Below, one piece after another: positions 1 to 6,351 of a stretch of 8,204 bases of DNA. The DNA is from Acidobacteriaceae bacterium (GTDB taxonomy: Bacteria; Acidobacteriota; Terriglobia; Terriglobales; Acidobacteriaceae), in the NCBI GenBank assembly GCA_003156235.1, contig PMGP01000183.1, positions 1,103-9,306 of the forward strand. The letters are read 5' to 3'. A program made the position numbers and the translations under genes. The notes beneath the pieces are model-generated. The model was not told where the DNA came from. It worked only from the letters and a program-made list of their open reading frames with translations, and did no database searches. Every line of letters begins with the position of its first letter. The first letter of the stretch is position 1.

Positions 1-133
1 TCGTCGCTGGGGTGGGAGAGCCTTGGAGGCAACGACATGAATCCGAAGCCGGTTCCACAGCCCCTCCGGCATCACCCGTGGCCGGTTGCGGTATCCTCTA
101 GTTTACGACCGTAGGAGTAGTGATCCGCCTCGA
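1..133. other. Window edge, no assignable gene
   Basis: All three + frames stay open for part of this stretch. The longest runs from base 1 to a TAG at 112-114 and could be the C-terminus of an upstream gene. The same frame has an ATG at 37 preceded by GGAGG (25-29), which would encode a 25-residue peptide rich in proline, ending just before the next gene. On the - strand an ATG at 72-70 is open to the left edge. Nothing here resembles a family I know, so none is called as a gene; the well-spaced Shine-Dalgarno before the ATG at 37 is the only positive sign. Confidence 0.3.
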
Positions 134-637
134 ATGACTCAAATCAGCGCCAACACGTGGGAGATTGCCGCCGCCGGGGCAATCATTGTCACGTTCCTTG
201 TGGCGGGTCTCTGGCTGCTGCTGCGCAAAGGCCCCACAGCGGACGAGCGGGAGCGCGCGCGCCGCCAGTTCCTCTCCCGCTCCGGGCGCGTGGTGGACGG
301 CATGTTGCTGGACATCTGCGAGGTCGAGGCCGCGGCTGAAACCAAGAACGAGCCAAGCCGAACCCTGACCATGCTGCTTTACAGCTATCGCATCGGCGGC
401 GTGGACTACGAGTCCTCTCAGGACGCTACCGACCTGCTCCACGAAGGGGATGCGGTCCAGGTGCGTGCAGGCTTCCCCTGCTCGGCGCGCTACCAGCCGG
501 GCAATCCGCAGAACAGCATCGTAGTGGCCGAAGAGTGGAGCGGTCTGCGGGCCGGACTGCCGGTGTTTCCCGAATTCGAGAATCCTGAGCCAATCGATAC
601 GAGCCATCTGGAAGTATTGCGTCCTGGGCGCGGGTGA
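134..637 (+). CDS. Single-pass membrane protein, DUF3592-like
   Basis: This encodes a 167-residue protein with one N-terminal membrane helix (about residues 10-30), a basic/acidic juxtamembrane stretch (31-48), then a small beta-rich soluble domain. The soluble part contains GRVVDGMLLD (51-60), YSYRIGGVDYESSQ (84-97), GDAVQVR (105-111) and a Y-x-P-x-N-P-x-N-S pattern (120-128). That order, a beta strand 'G.V', a Y-x-Y strand with extracellular-type 'G..Y.S', 'G..V.V.Y.P.NP..S', matches DUF3592-type proteins, whose function is unknown. The ATG at 134 places the membrane helix close to the N-terminus; a TTG at 86 is open in the same frame but would add a polar leader without family support. The GGAG at 114-117 is 16 bases away, longer than usual, so the start is uncertain. 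It stands alone, with no tight coupling to mscL downstream. Confidence 0.65.
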   Translation: MTQISANTWEIAAAGAIIVTFLVAGLWLLLRKGPTADERERARRQFLSRSGRVVDGMLLDICEVEAAAETKNEPSRTLTMLLYSYRIGGVDYESSQDATDLLHEGDAVQVRAGFPCSARYQPGNPQNSIVVAEEWSGLRAGLPVFPEFENPEPIDTSHLEVLRPGRG

Positions 638-812
638 GCGGGCTGCGCCTGCCCCGGTGCTTCTTCCCGGCTAAGCTTCACAAGAACATGAATTGAAGCC
701 TGTCTCCGGCGAACAGGGGCCGTAGTCGCCGTGAAAAATATTCGAGAACTCAGCCCCATGGTTCCGGTTTACGCCTGGGACAGTTGCATGGATCAAGCAA
801 TCGGAGGAAGAG
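638..812 (+). other. Intergenic region before mscL
   Basis: This 175-base gap has no convincing gene. A short imperfect inverted repeat (CCTGT at 699-703 with ACAGG at 713-717) is too weak and lacks a T-run, so it is not called a terminator. The only clear signal is the GGAGGA at 803-808, five bases before the mscL ATG. Confidence 0.4.
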
Positions 813-1217
813 ATGCTCAAAGGATTTCGTGATTTCATTCTGCGTGGAAACGTAGTCGATCTGGCCGTTGCCTTCATTCTAGGCGCGGCCTTCAATGCCA
901 TTGTCACATCGTTGGTCAAAGACGTCTTGACCCAGCTGATCGCCGCGGTCGCGGGCAAGCCGGACTTCAGTTCCCTGGTCCTGAAAGTAAATGGAACCCC
1001 GATCATGATCGGCAACTTTCTGAACGCCGCCATCTCATTTCTGATCGTGGCCGGCGTGGTCTACTTTGGAATCGTTCTGCCTTTGAATACGCTCTTTGCA
1101 AAGCTCAAAAAGCCCGCGCCGGAGGCTCCGTCGTCCGTAAAAACCTGCCCCGAATGTCTGAGTGAGATTCCCCTGGCCGCCCGCCGCTGTGCTCATTGCA
1201 CCCAGCTCGTGGCGTAG
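813..1217 (+). CDS. mscL: Large-conductance mechanosensitive channel MscL with zinc-ribbon-like tail
   Basis: MscL forms a homopentameric inner-membrane pore that opens under high membrane tension and releases solutes during osmotic downshock. The 134-residue protein has the family's amphipathic N-terminal helix and the signature RGNVVDLAVAFILGAAF (11-27) leading into pore helix TM1, a periplasmic loop (about 44-68), and TM2 (about 70-92) ending in the basic LKKP (98-101). The usual MscL C-terminus is a helical bundle; here, after a Pro/Ala linker, the last 25 residues carry C112-x2-C115-x10-C126-x2-C129, a zinc-ribbon-like knuckle. Start: ATG at 813 with GGAGGA at 803-808. The gene appears monocistronic. 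MscL identity is secure from the N-terminal signature; zinc binding is inferred from the spacing of the cysteines. Confidence 0.95.
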   Translation: MLKGFRDFILRGNVVDLAVAFILGAAFNAIVTSLVKDVLTQLIAAVAGKPDFSSLVLKVNGTPIMIGNFLNAAISFLIVAGVVYFGIVLPLNTLFAKLKKPAPEAPSSVKTCPECLSEIPLAARRCAHCTQLVA

Positions 1218-1358
1218 GATTTGCGCGAAGAAGATTTAAATAAATATTTTTCCAGACTCTGATGTAAGCTGGGGATTGATCGTTGCGCCTCCCGCTGCGA
1301 CGCTCATTCCGGCCGTGCAAGATAGCGCGACCTATCTCTGCTCAAGAGGATTTCGCTC
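1218..1358 (+). promoter_or_regulatory. Intergenic region with possible promoter for the M28 peptidase
   Basis: This 141-base gap includes an AT-rich patch at 1234-1251 that stands out from the GC-rich surroundings. A TTGCGC at 1221-1226 and TATTTT at 1245-1250 are 18 bases apart, a passable sigma70-type pair. The Shine-Dalgarno AGAGGA (1345-1350) is eight bases before the ATG at 1359. The promoter is a guess from composition and spacing only. Confidence 0.25.
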
Positions 1359-3506
1359 ATGGTTGTGCGCAAGCCGTTTGCCTTACTGGTTTTTCTGGCG
1401 CTGATTTCATCGGCTTGTATTTCCAGGCCGCTTGGGGCCCAATCCCCAGTTCAGCCCGCGGTCTTTGGCTATGCGGACTTCGCCGCGCAGGCCAAGGTCG
1501 AGGAGAAATTTCTCGCCGTTCCCGATGCCAAACTGGCCGGCCAGCACCTGAAGACGCTCACCAGCGAGCCGCATCTGGCCGCGACTCCCGAAGACCACAA
1601 GACCGCCGAATACGTTGCGCAGAAATTTCGCGCGGCCGGACTGGAAACGGAGATTGTCCCGTTCCGCGTTCTGCTGAACCAGCCGAAAGAGGTGCGTGTC
1701 GAGGCCTATGACTCCAGCGGCAAGCTGCTGATGAGCGGCCCTACCAAAGAGCACGTCGAGGGCGATCCATTCCAGGACGATCCCCGTGTGGTGATGCCCT
1801 TCAACGGCTCCTCCGGCTCGGGCGACGTGACCGCCGAGGTAGTCTACGCCAACTACGGCCGTCTGGAGGACTTTGACCAACTCGCGGCGCAGCACATCGA
1901 CCTGAAAGGCAAAATCGTCCTGGTGCGTTATGGCGGCAACTTCCGCGGCGTGAAGGTTTTCATCGCCGAGCAGCGCGGAGCAGCCGGCGTGCTGATCTAC
2001 TCCGACCCGCAAGACGACGGCTTCACCAAGGGTGACGCTTACCCCCAGGGGCCATGGCGGCCGGAGACGGGTGTGCAGCGCGGCTCGGTGCAATATATGT
2101 TCGAGTATCCGGGCGACCCGGAGACTCCGGGCGTGGCCTCGACCCTGGACCTGCCCGATTCAGCGCGCGTTTCGCCTTACGGCAGCCAGCCCCGCATCAT
2201 CTCCATCCCCATCAGCTACCACGATGCCTCGCCCATCCTGCAGGCCTTGCAAGGACCCGGTGTGCCGAAGGGCTGGCAGGGCGGGCTGGGCTTCCGCTAT
2301 CACCTCGGATTGGCTGAAGGGCAGGGCAGCGTCAAGGTTCACCTGGTCTCCGTGCAGGATTATCAGCGCCGCATCATCTGGGACGTGATCGGCAAGATCA
2401 AAGGCTCCGAGCTCCCCGGCGATTGGGTGGTCGTCGGCAATCACCGCGACGCCTGGGTCTACGGCGCCGTCGATCCCAACAGCGGCACCGCGGCCATGCT
2501 CGAATCAGTTCACGGAGTCGGCGCGCTGTTGAAACAAGGCTGGCGACCCAAGAGGACGATTGTCTTTTGCAGTTGGGACGCCGAGGAAGAGGGCCTGATC
2601 GGCTCGACCGAATGGGTGGAGCAGAACGCCAAGGCACTGGAGCGCGCCGTGGCCTACTTCAACACCGACGTGGGCGTCGCCGGGCCGGATTTCTCCGCCG
2701 CCGCCGTTCCCTCGCTCAAGGAGTTTTTGCGCGAGCTGACGCGCTCGGTTCCCAGCCCGCTGGGCGGGACGGTCTATCTGCAATGGAAGATTAAATCCGC
2801 GAACGGGAGTGAGCATCGCCGCTCCAACGCCCCGCCAGTGGCCGGCGAAGAGGTGAGCGTGGGCGACCTCGGTTCCGGCTCCGACTTCACGGCCTTCTTC
2901 CAGCACGTGGGCGTGCCCTCCACCGACATCAGCTCCGACGGTCCCTATGGCGTTTATCATTCCGTCTTCGACAACTACGCCTGGTACACGCAGAACGCCG
3001 ACCCGAAGTTTGAATATTTGCAGGAGATGGCCCGCGTCTTCGGCCTGGAAGCTCTGCGCATGGCCGACGCCGACGTGCTTCCCTACGACTACGTGGCCTA
3101 CGCACACGAAATCAGCACGTATATTGAAGCAGCCAAACGCAAGGCCGGCGACGCTGGACTCAACGCGCTCGACTTCGGCCCGGCGCAGGCTGCTTCAGCG
3201 CACTTCTCTGCCGCGGCCGCGCGAGTTCGCGGATTGCAAGTTGCAACCTACGGCGATCTTACAAAACTCAATCTCGCCCTACGCCAGGCCGAGACCGATC
3301 TCACCTCAGAAGCCGGCCTGCCCAATCGTCCCTGGTTCCGGCACACCATCTTCGCCCCCGGCGAGTACACCGGCTACGCGGCGGTTGTGATTCCCGGCGT
3401 CAACGAGGCCATTGACAGCAAAGATCAGCCGCGGGCTGCGCAGCAGTTGACGGTGCTGACCCAAGCGCTGACGCGGGCGGCGCAGACGCTGGACGAGGCG
3501 CGGTAA
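1359..3506 (+). CDS. Exported M28 metallopeptidase, glutamate carboxypeptidase II-like
   Basis: This is a di-zinc aminopeptidase/carboxypeptidase of family M28 (subfamily B, GCPII/transferrin-receptor-like), probably acting on peptides outside the cytoplasm. The 715 residues begin with a Sec-type signal peptide (basic VRK, hydrophobic core about 7-19, likely cleavage near AQ|S at 28/29); Cys20 follows ISSA, a poor lipobox. A PA domain (about 110-335) is inserted before and into the peptidase domain (about 336-560), then a helical dimerisation domain (about 570-712). The zinc ligands and base of human GCPII all align: H362 and D372 in GNHRDAWVYGAVDPNSG, general base E409 and ligand E410 in SWDAEEEG, D437 in YFNTD, H534 in YHSVFDNY. 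Length matches the human ectodomain. However the GCPII glutamate-binding arginines are absent (the R534/R536 positions read D523 and S525; R463 reads Ala), so a different side-chain preference is expected. ATG at 1359 has AGAGGA eight bases upstream. Confidence 0.93.
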   Translation: MVVRKPFALLVFLALISSACISRPLGAQSPVQPAVFGYADFAAQAKVEEKFLAVPDAKLAGQHLKTLTSEPHLAATPEDHKTAEYVAQKFRAAGLETEIVPFRVLLNQPKEVRVEAYDSSGKLLMSGPTKEHVEGDPFQDDPRVVMPFNGSSGSGDVTAEVVYANYGRLEDFDQLAAQHIDLKGKIVLVRYGGNFRGVKVFIAEQRGAAGVLIYSDPQDDGFTKGDAYPQGPWRPETGVQRGSVQYMFEYPGDPETPGVASTLDLPDSARVSPYGSQPRIISIPISYHDASPILQALQGPGVPKGWQGGLGFRYHLGLAEGQGSVKVHLVSVQDYQRRIIWDVIGKIKGSELPGDWVVVGNHRDAWVYGAVDPNSGTAAMLESVHGVGALLKQGWRPKRTIVFCSWDAEEEGLIGSTEWVEQNAKALERAVAYFNTDVGVAGPDFSAAAVPSLKEFLRELTRSVPSPLGGTVYLQWKIKSANGSEHRRSNAPPVAGEEVSVGDLGSGSDFTAFFQHVGVPSTDISSDGPYGVYHSVFDNYAWYTQNADPKFEYLQEMARVFGLEALRMADADVLPYDYVAYAHEISTYIEAAKRKAGDAGLNALDFGPAQAASAHFSAAAARVRGLQVATYGDLTKLNLALRQAETDLTSEAGLPNRPWFRHTIFAPGEYTGYAAVVIPGVNEAIDSKDQPRAAQQLTVLTQALTRAAQTLDEAR

Positions 3507-3562
3507 ATGTGATTGACTATTTTGGGAACGAATTGTGACAAGGGCGCAAGAAGCAAGAGTAA

Positions 3563-3570
3563 AGGAGGGT
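3563..3570 (+). promoter_or_regulatory. Shine-Dalgarno deciding a GTG start
   Basis: AGGAGGGT lies eight bases before the GTG at 3579. No ATG occurs near the start of the hydrophobic reading frame, so this strong site fixes the start at GTG. Confidence 0.7.
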
Positions 3571-3578
3571 GTCAGTAA

Positions 3579-3977
3579 GTGCGCTTTCTAAGACTCATCT
3601 TAAGCACGTATTTCCTTCTATTCTCCTTTGTAAGTTTCACTGGAGTATACGTTTTTATTCAGAACATCATTCTTACTCATGGTAAATTGATGTTGATCTT
3701 AATACTGTTCTCCGCTTGTCTCTCCGTAGCTGGCACAATTTTTGTTTTGGCTTGGTGGTCCAACTGGAGGGAGTGGGTATTTGCGAGGATATGGGCCGTT
3801 GCCGCCAGTTTATTGAGCTTATCGATGTTGCATGGGATTTCATTGTTCTATTATGTGAAGGGCTGGGGCGCTTTTTGGCAAGTTGAACGCGGTTCAGGTA
3901 TTCCGACGATTGTCGGAGTTGCTGTACTTGTTATTTTCTCGCTACCCCACAATCAGAGGCGTATTATGCCTGAGTAG
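3579..3977 (+). CDS. Four-helix membrane protein, unknown function
   Basis: I do not recognise this 132-residue protein. It is very hydrophobic with four predicted membrane helices (about residues 8-30, 35-59, 67-92, 107-122), short loops containing NWREW (62-66) and VKGWGAFWQVERG (93-105), and a basic C-terminus (HNQRRIMPE). Start GTG with AGGAGGGT upstream. Its base composition is unlike everything else in the window: 3601-3720 has 41 G/C of 120 bases (34%), whereas 4021-4080 in the next gene has 40 of 60 (67%). Codon use is correspondingly AT-rich (many TTT, ATT, TTA), which suggests recent acquisition. It ends only 4 bases before the antitoxin-like gene, with no obvious separate Shine-Dalgarno for that gene, so the two may be translationally coupled. 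The continuous frame, strong ribosome site and ordered helices make it a likely real gene. Confidence 0.7.
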   Translation: MRFLRLILSTYFLLFSFVSFTGVYVFIQNIILTHGKLMLILILFSACLSVAGTIFVLAWWSNWREWVFARIWAVAASLLSLSMLHGISLFYYVKGWGAFWQVERGSGIPTIVGVAVLVIFSLPHNQRRIMPE

Positions 3978-3981
3978 AACA

Positions 3982-4284
3982 ATGCCCATCACCGCCATCC
4001 ATCCCGGAGAACACCTGGCTGAGGAGCTGAACGCGTTGGGCATGAGCGCCTCTGAGCTGGCGCGCAAGCTCGATGTGCCGCCCAATCGCATCACGGCCAT
4101 CCTGAACGGGCAGCGCGGACTTACTGGAGACACTGCCCTGCGCTTGGCTCATTTCTTCGGCACCAGCGCCCAGTTCTGGCTCAACCTGCAAAGCCTGTAT
4201 GATTTGCGCGTGGCCGAGCAACAAGCCGGCAAAGCAATCCATGCGCTTCCCCGGCTCAAGCGGCTTGAACGCATTCCCGCGTGA
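3982..4284 (+). CDS. higA: HigA-family antitoxin, XRE-type DNA-binding protein
   Basis: HigA antitoxins neutralise the mRNA-cleaving HigB toxin and repress their own operon as dimers. The 100-residue product starts MPITAIHPGEHLAEEL, the typical HigA opening with the conserved HPGE.L.EEL, followed by a Xre helix-turn-helix (about 21-60: SASELARKLDVPP, then NRITAILNGQRGLTGDTALRLAHFFG) and the HigA hallmark TSAQFWLNLQSLYDLRVA (61-78). Length is normal for the family. The frame is open upstream to 3883, but family alignment places the start at the ATG at 3982, 4 bases after the previous stop. HigB (about 90 residues) normally lies directly upstream; here that place holds an unrelated membrane protein, and none follows, so this is an orphan antitoxin or stand-alone regulator. 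Its high GC contrasts sharply with the AT-rich gene before it. Confidence 0.88.
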   Translation: MPITAIHPGEHLAEELNALGMSASELARKLDVPPNRITAILNGQRGLTGDTALRLAHFFGTSAQFWLNLQSLYDLRVAEQQAGKAIHALPRLKRLERIPA

Positions 4285-4351
4285 ATTGCTTCGTTGGGCT
4301 TTGAGTGCAGCGTATTGTGACGATGAGCTTGCTCTCATATCCCGCAGTTTT

Positions 4352-4386
4352 CTGTTCCCTGTTCCCTGATCCCTGTTCCCTGTACC
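4352..4386 (+). repeat. 7-bp tandem repeat, five units
   Basis: Five consecutive heptamers CTGTTCC, CTGTTCC, CTGATCC, CTGTTCC, CTGTACC occupy this stretch, three identical and two with one substitution each. It lies in the 145-base gap between higA and ccmE, ending 43 bases before the ccmE ATG, within the likely ccm promoter/leader region. Copy number may vary by slippage; an effect on ccm expression is speculation. Confidence 0.85.
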
Positions 4387-4429
4387 TGTTGACCCCCGCC
4401 CTGTCCGGCTCGTATCGTTAGGGGTGACG

Positions 4430-4933
4430 ATGAAAATCTCCCCGAACACACTTCGCATTGGAATCGCGGTGGCCATTGTCATGGGCACCATTGTCTGGCT
4501 GGCCTTGTCCGGCATCGGCGCCAGCAAGAGCTACTACGTCACCATCCCCGAACTGGGCGCGATGGGCGACAAGGCTTACCACAGCCAGTTGCGCGTCGAG
4601 GGCTTCGTGCAGCCCGGCTCCATCGAGCAGAGCGGAACGCACGTCTCGTTTGTGATGAACGAGTTTGAGAGCCACACGCCCAAGGCCGCCACCGGCCGCC
4701 TGCTCACGGTCAACTACAAGGGCTCCGAGCCGCCGCCGGACACCTTCAAGGACGACTCGCAGGCTCTGGCCGAAGGAACCTATGGCCGCGACGGCGTCTT
4801 CCACGCGACTGTCTTGCAAGCCAAGTGCGCCAGCAAGTACGCTCCGGCGCAACCCGGAACTGCGCAACCAGCAGCGAACCCGAGTGCTGCCGCCACGCAT
4901 CCGGCCGCGGCAGTCCCAACGGCGGCAAACTGA
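4430..4933 (+). CDS. ccmE: Cytochrome c maturation heme chaperone CcmE, Cys (CxxxY) variant
   Basis: CcmE is a membrane-anchored periplasmic OB-fold protein that carries heme covalently and passes it to the cytochrome c ligation machinery. The 167-residue product has one N-terminal signal anchor (about 10-28), an OB-fold (about 35-132) including LRVEGFVQPGSI (54-65), VSFVMNEF (72-79), VNYKGSEPPDTF-like strand and EGTYGRDGVFHATVL (115-129), then the heme site and an Ala/Pro-rich tail (138-167). In most CcmE proteins the heme ligand is His in AKHDEKY; here the aligned motif is AKCASKY, so Cys133 (codon TGC, 4826-4828) with Tyr137 replaces it. This is the CxxxY type known from archaea and some deltaproteobacteria. 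The ATG at 4430 has AGGGG at 4419-4424; an in-frame GTG at 4424 is less likely. It stops 5 bases before ccmA, indicating one operon. Confidence 0.93.
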   Translation: MKISPNTLRIGIAVAIVMGTIVWLALSGIGASKSYYVTIPELGAMGDKAYHSQLRVEGFVQPGSIEQSGTHVSFVMNEFESHTPKAATGRLLTVNYKGSEPPPDTFKDDSQALAEGTYGRDGVFHATVLQAKCASKYAPAQPGTAQPAANPSAAATHPAAAVPTAAN

Positions 4934-4938
4934 CGCGC

Positions 4939-5637
4939 ATGACTGCTTCCGCATCCGAGACCGCCAGTTCGACTGCTTGCGCCCGGCCCGTCTTTGCCGG
5001 TTTGGACCAGGTCTCCAAGCTCTTCGGCTCCTTTGCCGCGCTACGCCAGGTCTCGGTGGAACTGGAGCAGGGCCGCTGCTACGTCCTGCTGGGAGAAAAC
5101 GGCGCGGGCAAGTCTACTCTGCTGCGCATTTTGGCTGGCCTGCTAAGGCCCAGCTTCGGCAAGGTCACAGTCTTCGGCAATCTCGAACCGCACGAAGCCC
5201 GCGAGCGCATCGGCTACATGAGCCACGCAGCCATGCTCTACGACGAACTGACCGCCGAGGAGAACCTGCGCTACTTTGCCAGTCTCTATCCCGGCCGCGC
5301 TTGCCTTGCGCCGGCCGAAGCCCTCAGCCAGGTTGGCCTCGACCCAAAGCTCGACCGCATCCTGGGCCAATACTCGCAGGGAATGCGCCAGCGCACCTCT
5401 CTGGCCCGCGTGCTGCTCTCGGTCCCTGAGCTGCTGCTGCTGGACGAGCCATTCTCCAACATGGACGTGGAAAGCGCCCACCAGATGGTCGAGCTGCTCG
5501 CAGGGTTCCGCCAGGGCAACCGCACAATAGTCTTGACGACCCACCAGCGCGAACTGGCCGCGCCCATTGCCGACTGGGTGATGACGCTGCACGCCGGACG
5601 CTTAGCTTCATTGGAGCCGGGGTCTCCCACGCGATGA
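4939..5637 (+). CDS. ccmA: Heme-chaperone-release ABC transporter ATPase CcmA
   Basis: CcmA is the cytoplasmic ATPase that with CcmB (and CcmC/CcmD) drives release of heme-loaded CcmE. The 232 residues contain Walker A GENGAGKST (52-60), the ABC signature YSQGMRQR (145-152), Walker B LLLLDEP (165-171), a D-loop reading SNMD (173-176) and the H-loop TTHQ (200-203). Length fits the small CcmA type. The Q-loop region reads IGYMSHAAMLYDELTAEENL-like, with no Gln where Escherichia CcmA has GHQ; other CcmA-like proteins also vary here. An N-terminal Ser/Ala/Thr-rich stretch (1-15) precedes the ABC fold. The frame is open upstream to 4825, but the ATG at 4939, 5 bases after the ccmE stop, gives the family length. 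Its last codons overlap ybaK as ATGA, implying translational coupling. Confidence 0.93.
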   Translation: MTASASETASSTACARPVFAGLDQVSKLFGSFAALRQVSVELEQGRCYVLLGENGAGKSTLLRILAGLLRPSFGKVTVFGNLEPHEARERIGYMSHAAMLYDELTAEENLRYFASLYPGRACLAPAEALSQVGLDPKLDRILGQYSQGMRQRTSLARVLLSVPELLLLDEPFSNMDVESAHQMVELLAGFRQGNRTIVLTTHQRELAAPIADWVMTLHAGRLASLEPGSPTR

Positions 5638-6131
5638 AGACCAACGGCGCGCGCCTGCTGGAATCCCTCGGCATTCCTTTCGAACTCCAGGAGTACGAGG
5701 TTGATCCGGATGATTTGTCGGCCCTGACCGTTGCCAAGAAGATTGGAATGCCGCCCGAGCAGGTCTTCAAAACTTTACTCACCACCGGCGGACCCAACAC
5801 CTACGTCTTCGCCGTCATTCCCGGCGACGCGGAACTGGACTTCAAGAAGCTGGCCCGCGCCGCCGGCCTGCGCAAGGCCGAGATGGTCTCGCTAAAAGAA
5901 GTGCAGCCGCTCACTGGCTACATTCGCGGCGGCGTCACTGTTTTCGGCGCGAAAAAGCCCTTTCCCGTCTTCGTCGATGAGACGGCGATTCTCTTCGACA
6001 AAATCAGCGTTTCGGCCGGCACGCGCGGAACCCAGATCATCCTTTCTCCCGCTGACTATCTGCGAGCCGCCGAAGCCCAGACCGCCGATTTGTCGAAAGA
6101 TGCGAGCAGACCGGGTGAGGTGAAGGCATGA
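5634..6131 (+). CDS. ybaK: YbaK/EbsC-family aminoacyl-tRNA deacylase (Cys-tRNA(Pro) type)
   Basis: YbaK proteins hydrolyse Cys-tRNA(Pro) mischarged by prolyl-tRNA synthetase, a trans-editing reaction in the cytoplasm. The 165-residue product keeps the family plan: N-terminal ARLLESLGIPFELQEY (6-21), the catalytic-lysine segment VFKTLL with Lys46 at the same position as in Haemophilus YbaK, the strand YVFAVIPGDAELDFKKLA (58-75), GLRKAEMVSLKEVQPLTGYIRGG (79-101), FGAKK (105-109) and the terminal G-TRGTQIILSPADYL region (130-144). Differences: after GYIRGG the usual C/S-P-x-G is replaced by VTVFG, which lies near the substrate pocket and may alter specificity. ATG at 5634 overlaps the ccmA stop by 4 bases, so it is translated with ccmA. 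A tRNA-editing enzyme is not part of known heme delivery, so its place between ccmA and ccmB is noteworthy. The C-terminal 20 residues are polar and dispensable-looking. Confidence 0.9.
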   Translation: MKTNGARLLESLGIPFELQEYEVDPDDLSALTVAKKIGMPPEQVFKTLLTTGGPNTYVFAVIPGDAELDFKKLARAAGLRKAEMVSLKEVQPLTGYIRGGVTVFGAKKPFPVFVDETAILFDKISVSAGTRGTQIILSPADYLRAAEAQTADLSKDASRPGEVKA

Positions 6132-6154
6132 TTGCGAGTATGTTCCTCAAGAGC

Positions 6155-6211
6155 CATCCCTCAGGGGCTAAAGCCCGACATTTTGGTCGGTGCTTTTGCG
6201 GCACGACTGAA
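6155..6211 (+). repeat. REP-like repeat A, left part (split)
   Basis: This begins with a 22-bp motif (CATCCCTCAGGGG then CTAAAGCCC, 6155-6176) containing the short inverted pair GGGCT/AGCCC, then a 23-base spacer, then GGCACGAC-TGAA (6200-6211), the left arm and loop of a palindrome. Its matching right arm GTCGTGCC is found 144 bases later at 6356-6363. It is the same repeat as copy B, interrupted at the loop. Confidence 0.85.
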
Positions 6212-6351
6212 GAGGCTGCGGAAAAAGTCGGAGTTTCGGGCGAAATCGGCAAAAAACATCCCTCAGGGGCTAAAGCCCTGCTTTGTTATGAATCATTTAC
6301 GGCACGACTGAAGTCGTGCCCTTTCAAAACAATGTGTTTTTCCGCAGCCTC
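6212..6351 (+). mobile_element. MITE-like element, 140 bp, inserted in a REP-like palindrome
   Basis: The left end GAGGCTGCGGAAAAA (6212-6226) and the right end TTTTTCCGCAGCCTC (6337-6351) are perfect 15-bp inverted repeats. The element is flanked on both sides by TGAA (6208-6211 and 6352-6355), a 4-bp target duplication. Removing the element and one TGAA restores a perfect palindrome, GGCACGAC-TGAA-GTCGTGCC, identical to the intact copy at 6301-6320, which is strong evidence of a true insertion. No transposase is encoded, so it would be mobilised in trans by a related insertion sequence; I cannot name its family. Its interior holds a 45-base unique left part and a complete second REP-like repeat. 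Confidence 0.8.
6257..6334 (+). repeat. REP-like repeat B, intact, nested in the MITE
   Basis: This carries the same 22-bp motif as copy A (6257-6278, identical), a 22-base unrelated spacer, the perfect palindrome GGCACGAC-TGAA-GTCGTGCC (6301-6320; 8-bp stem, 4-base loop), and a shared tail ending CAAAACAATG (6325-6334). Copy A shows the same tail at 6370-6379. The conserved blocks and variable spacer are typical of dispersed palindromic intergenic repeats. In RNA the palindrome would form a stable hairpin inside the ybaK-ccmB message; there is no T-run after it, so it is not called a terminator. Confidence 0.85.

Noticed and set aside
98..607. Long - strand frame opposite the DUF3592-like gene
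   Set aside because: It mirrors the high-GC codon pattern of the + strand gene, has no ribosome site or family resemblance.
1407..2093. 228-codon - strand frame inside the M28 peptidase
   Set aside because: Antisense shadow of a well-identified gene in GC-rich sequence.
3507..3981. Remnant HigB toxin upstream of higA
   Set aside because: No HigB-like residues (such as the R.H.L.G...G..S.R....WR.cF pattern) appear in any frame here.
4424..4429. GTG start for ccmE
   Set aside because: The ATG at 4430 is better placed relative to AGGGG at 4419-4424, which the GTG would overlap.
6301..6330. Rho-independent terminator at the palindrome
   Set aside because: The 8-bp stem is followed by CTTTCAAAAC rather than a T-run, and the hairpin is a dispersed repeat.
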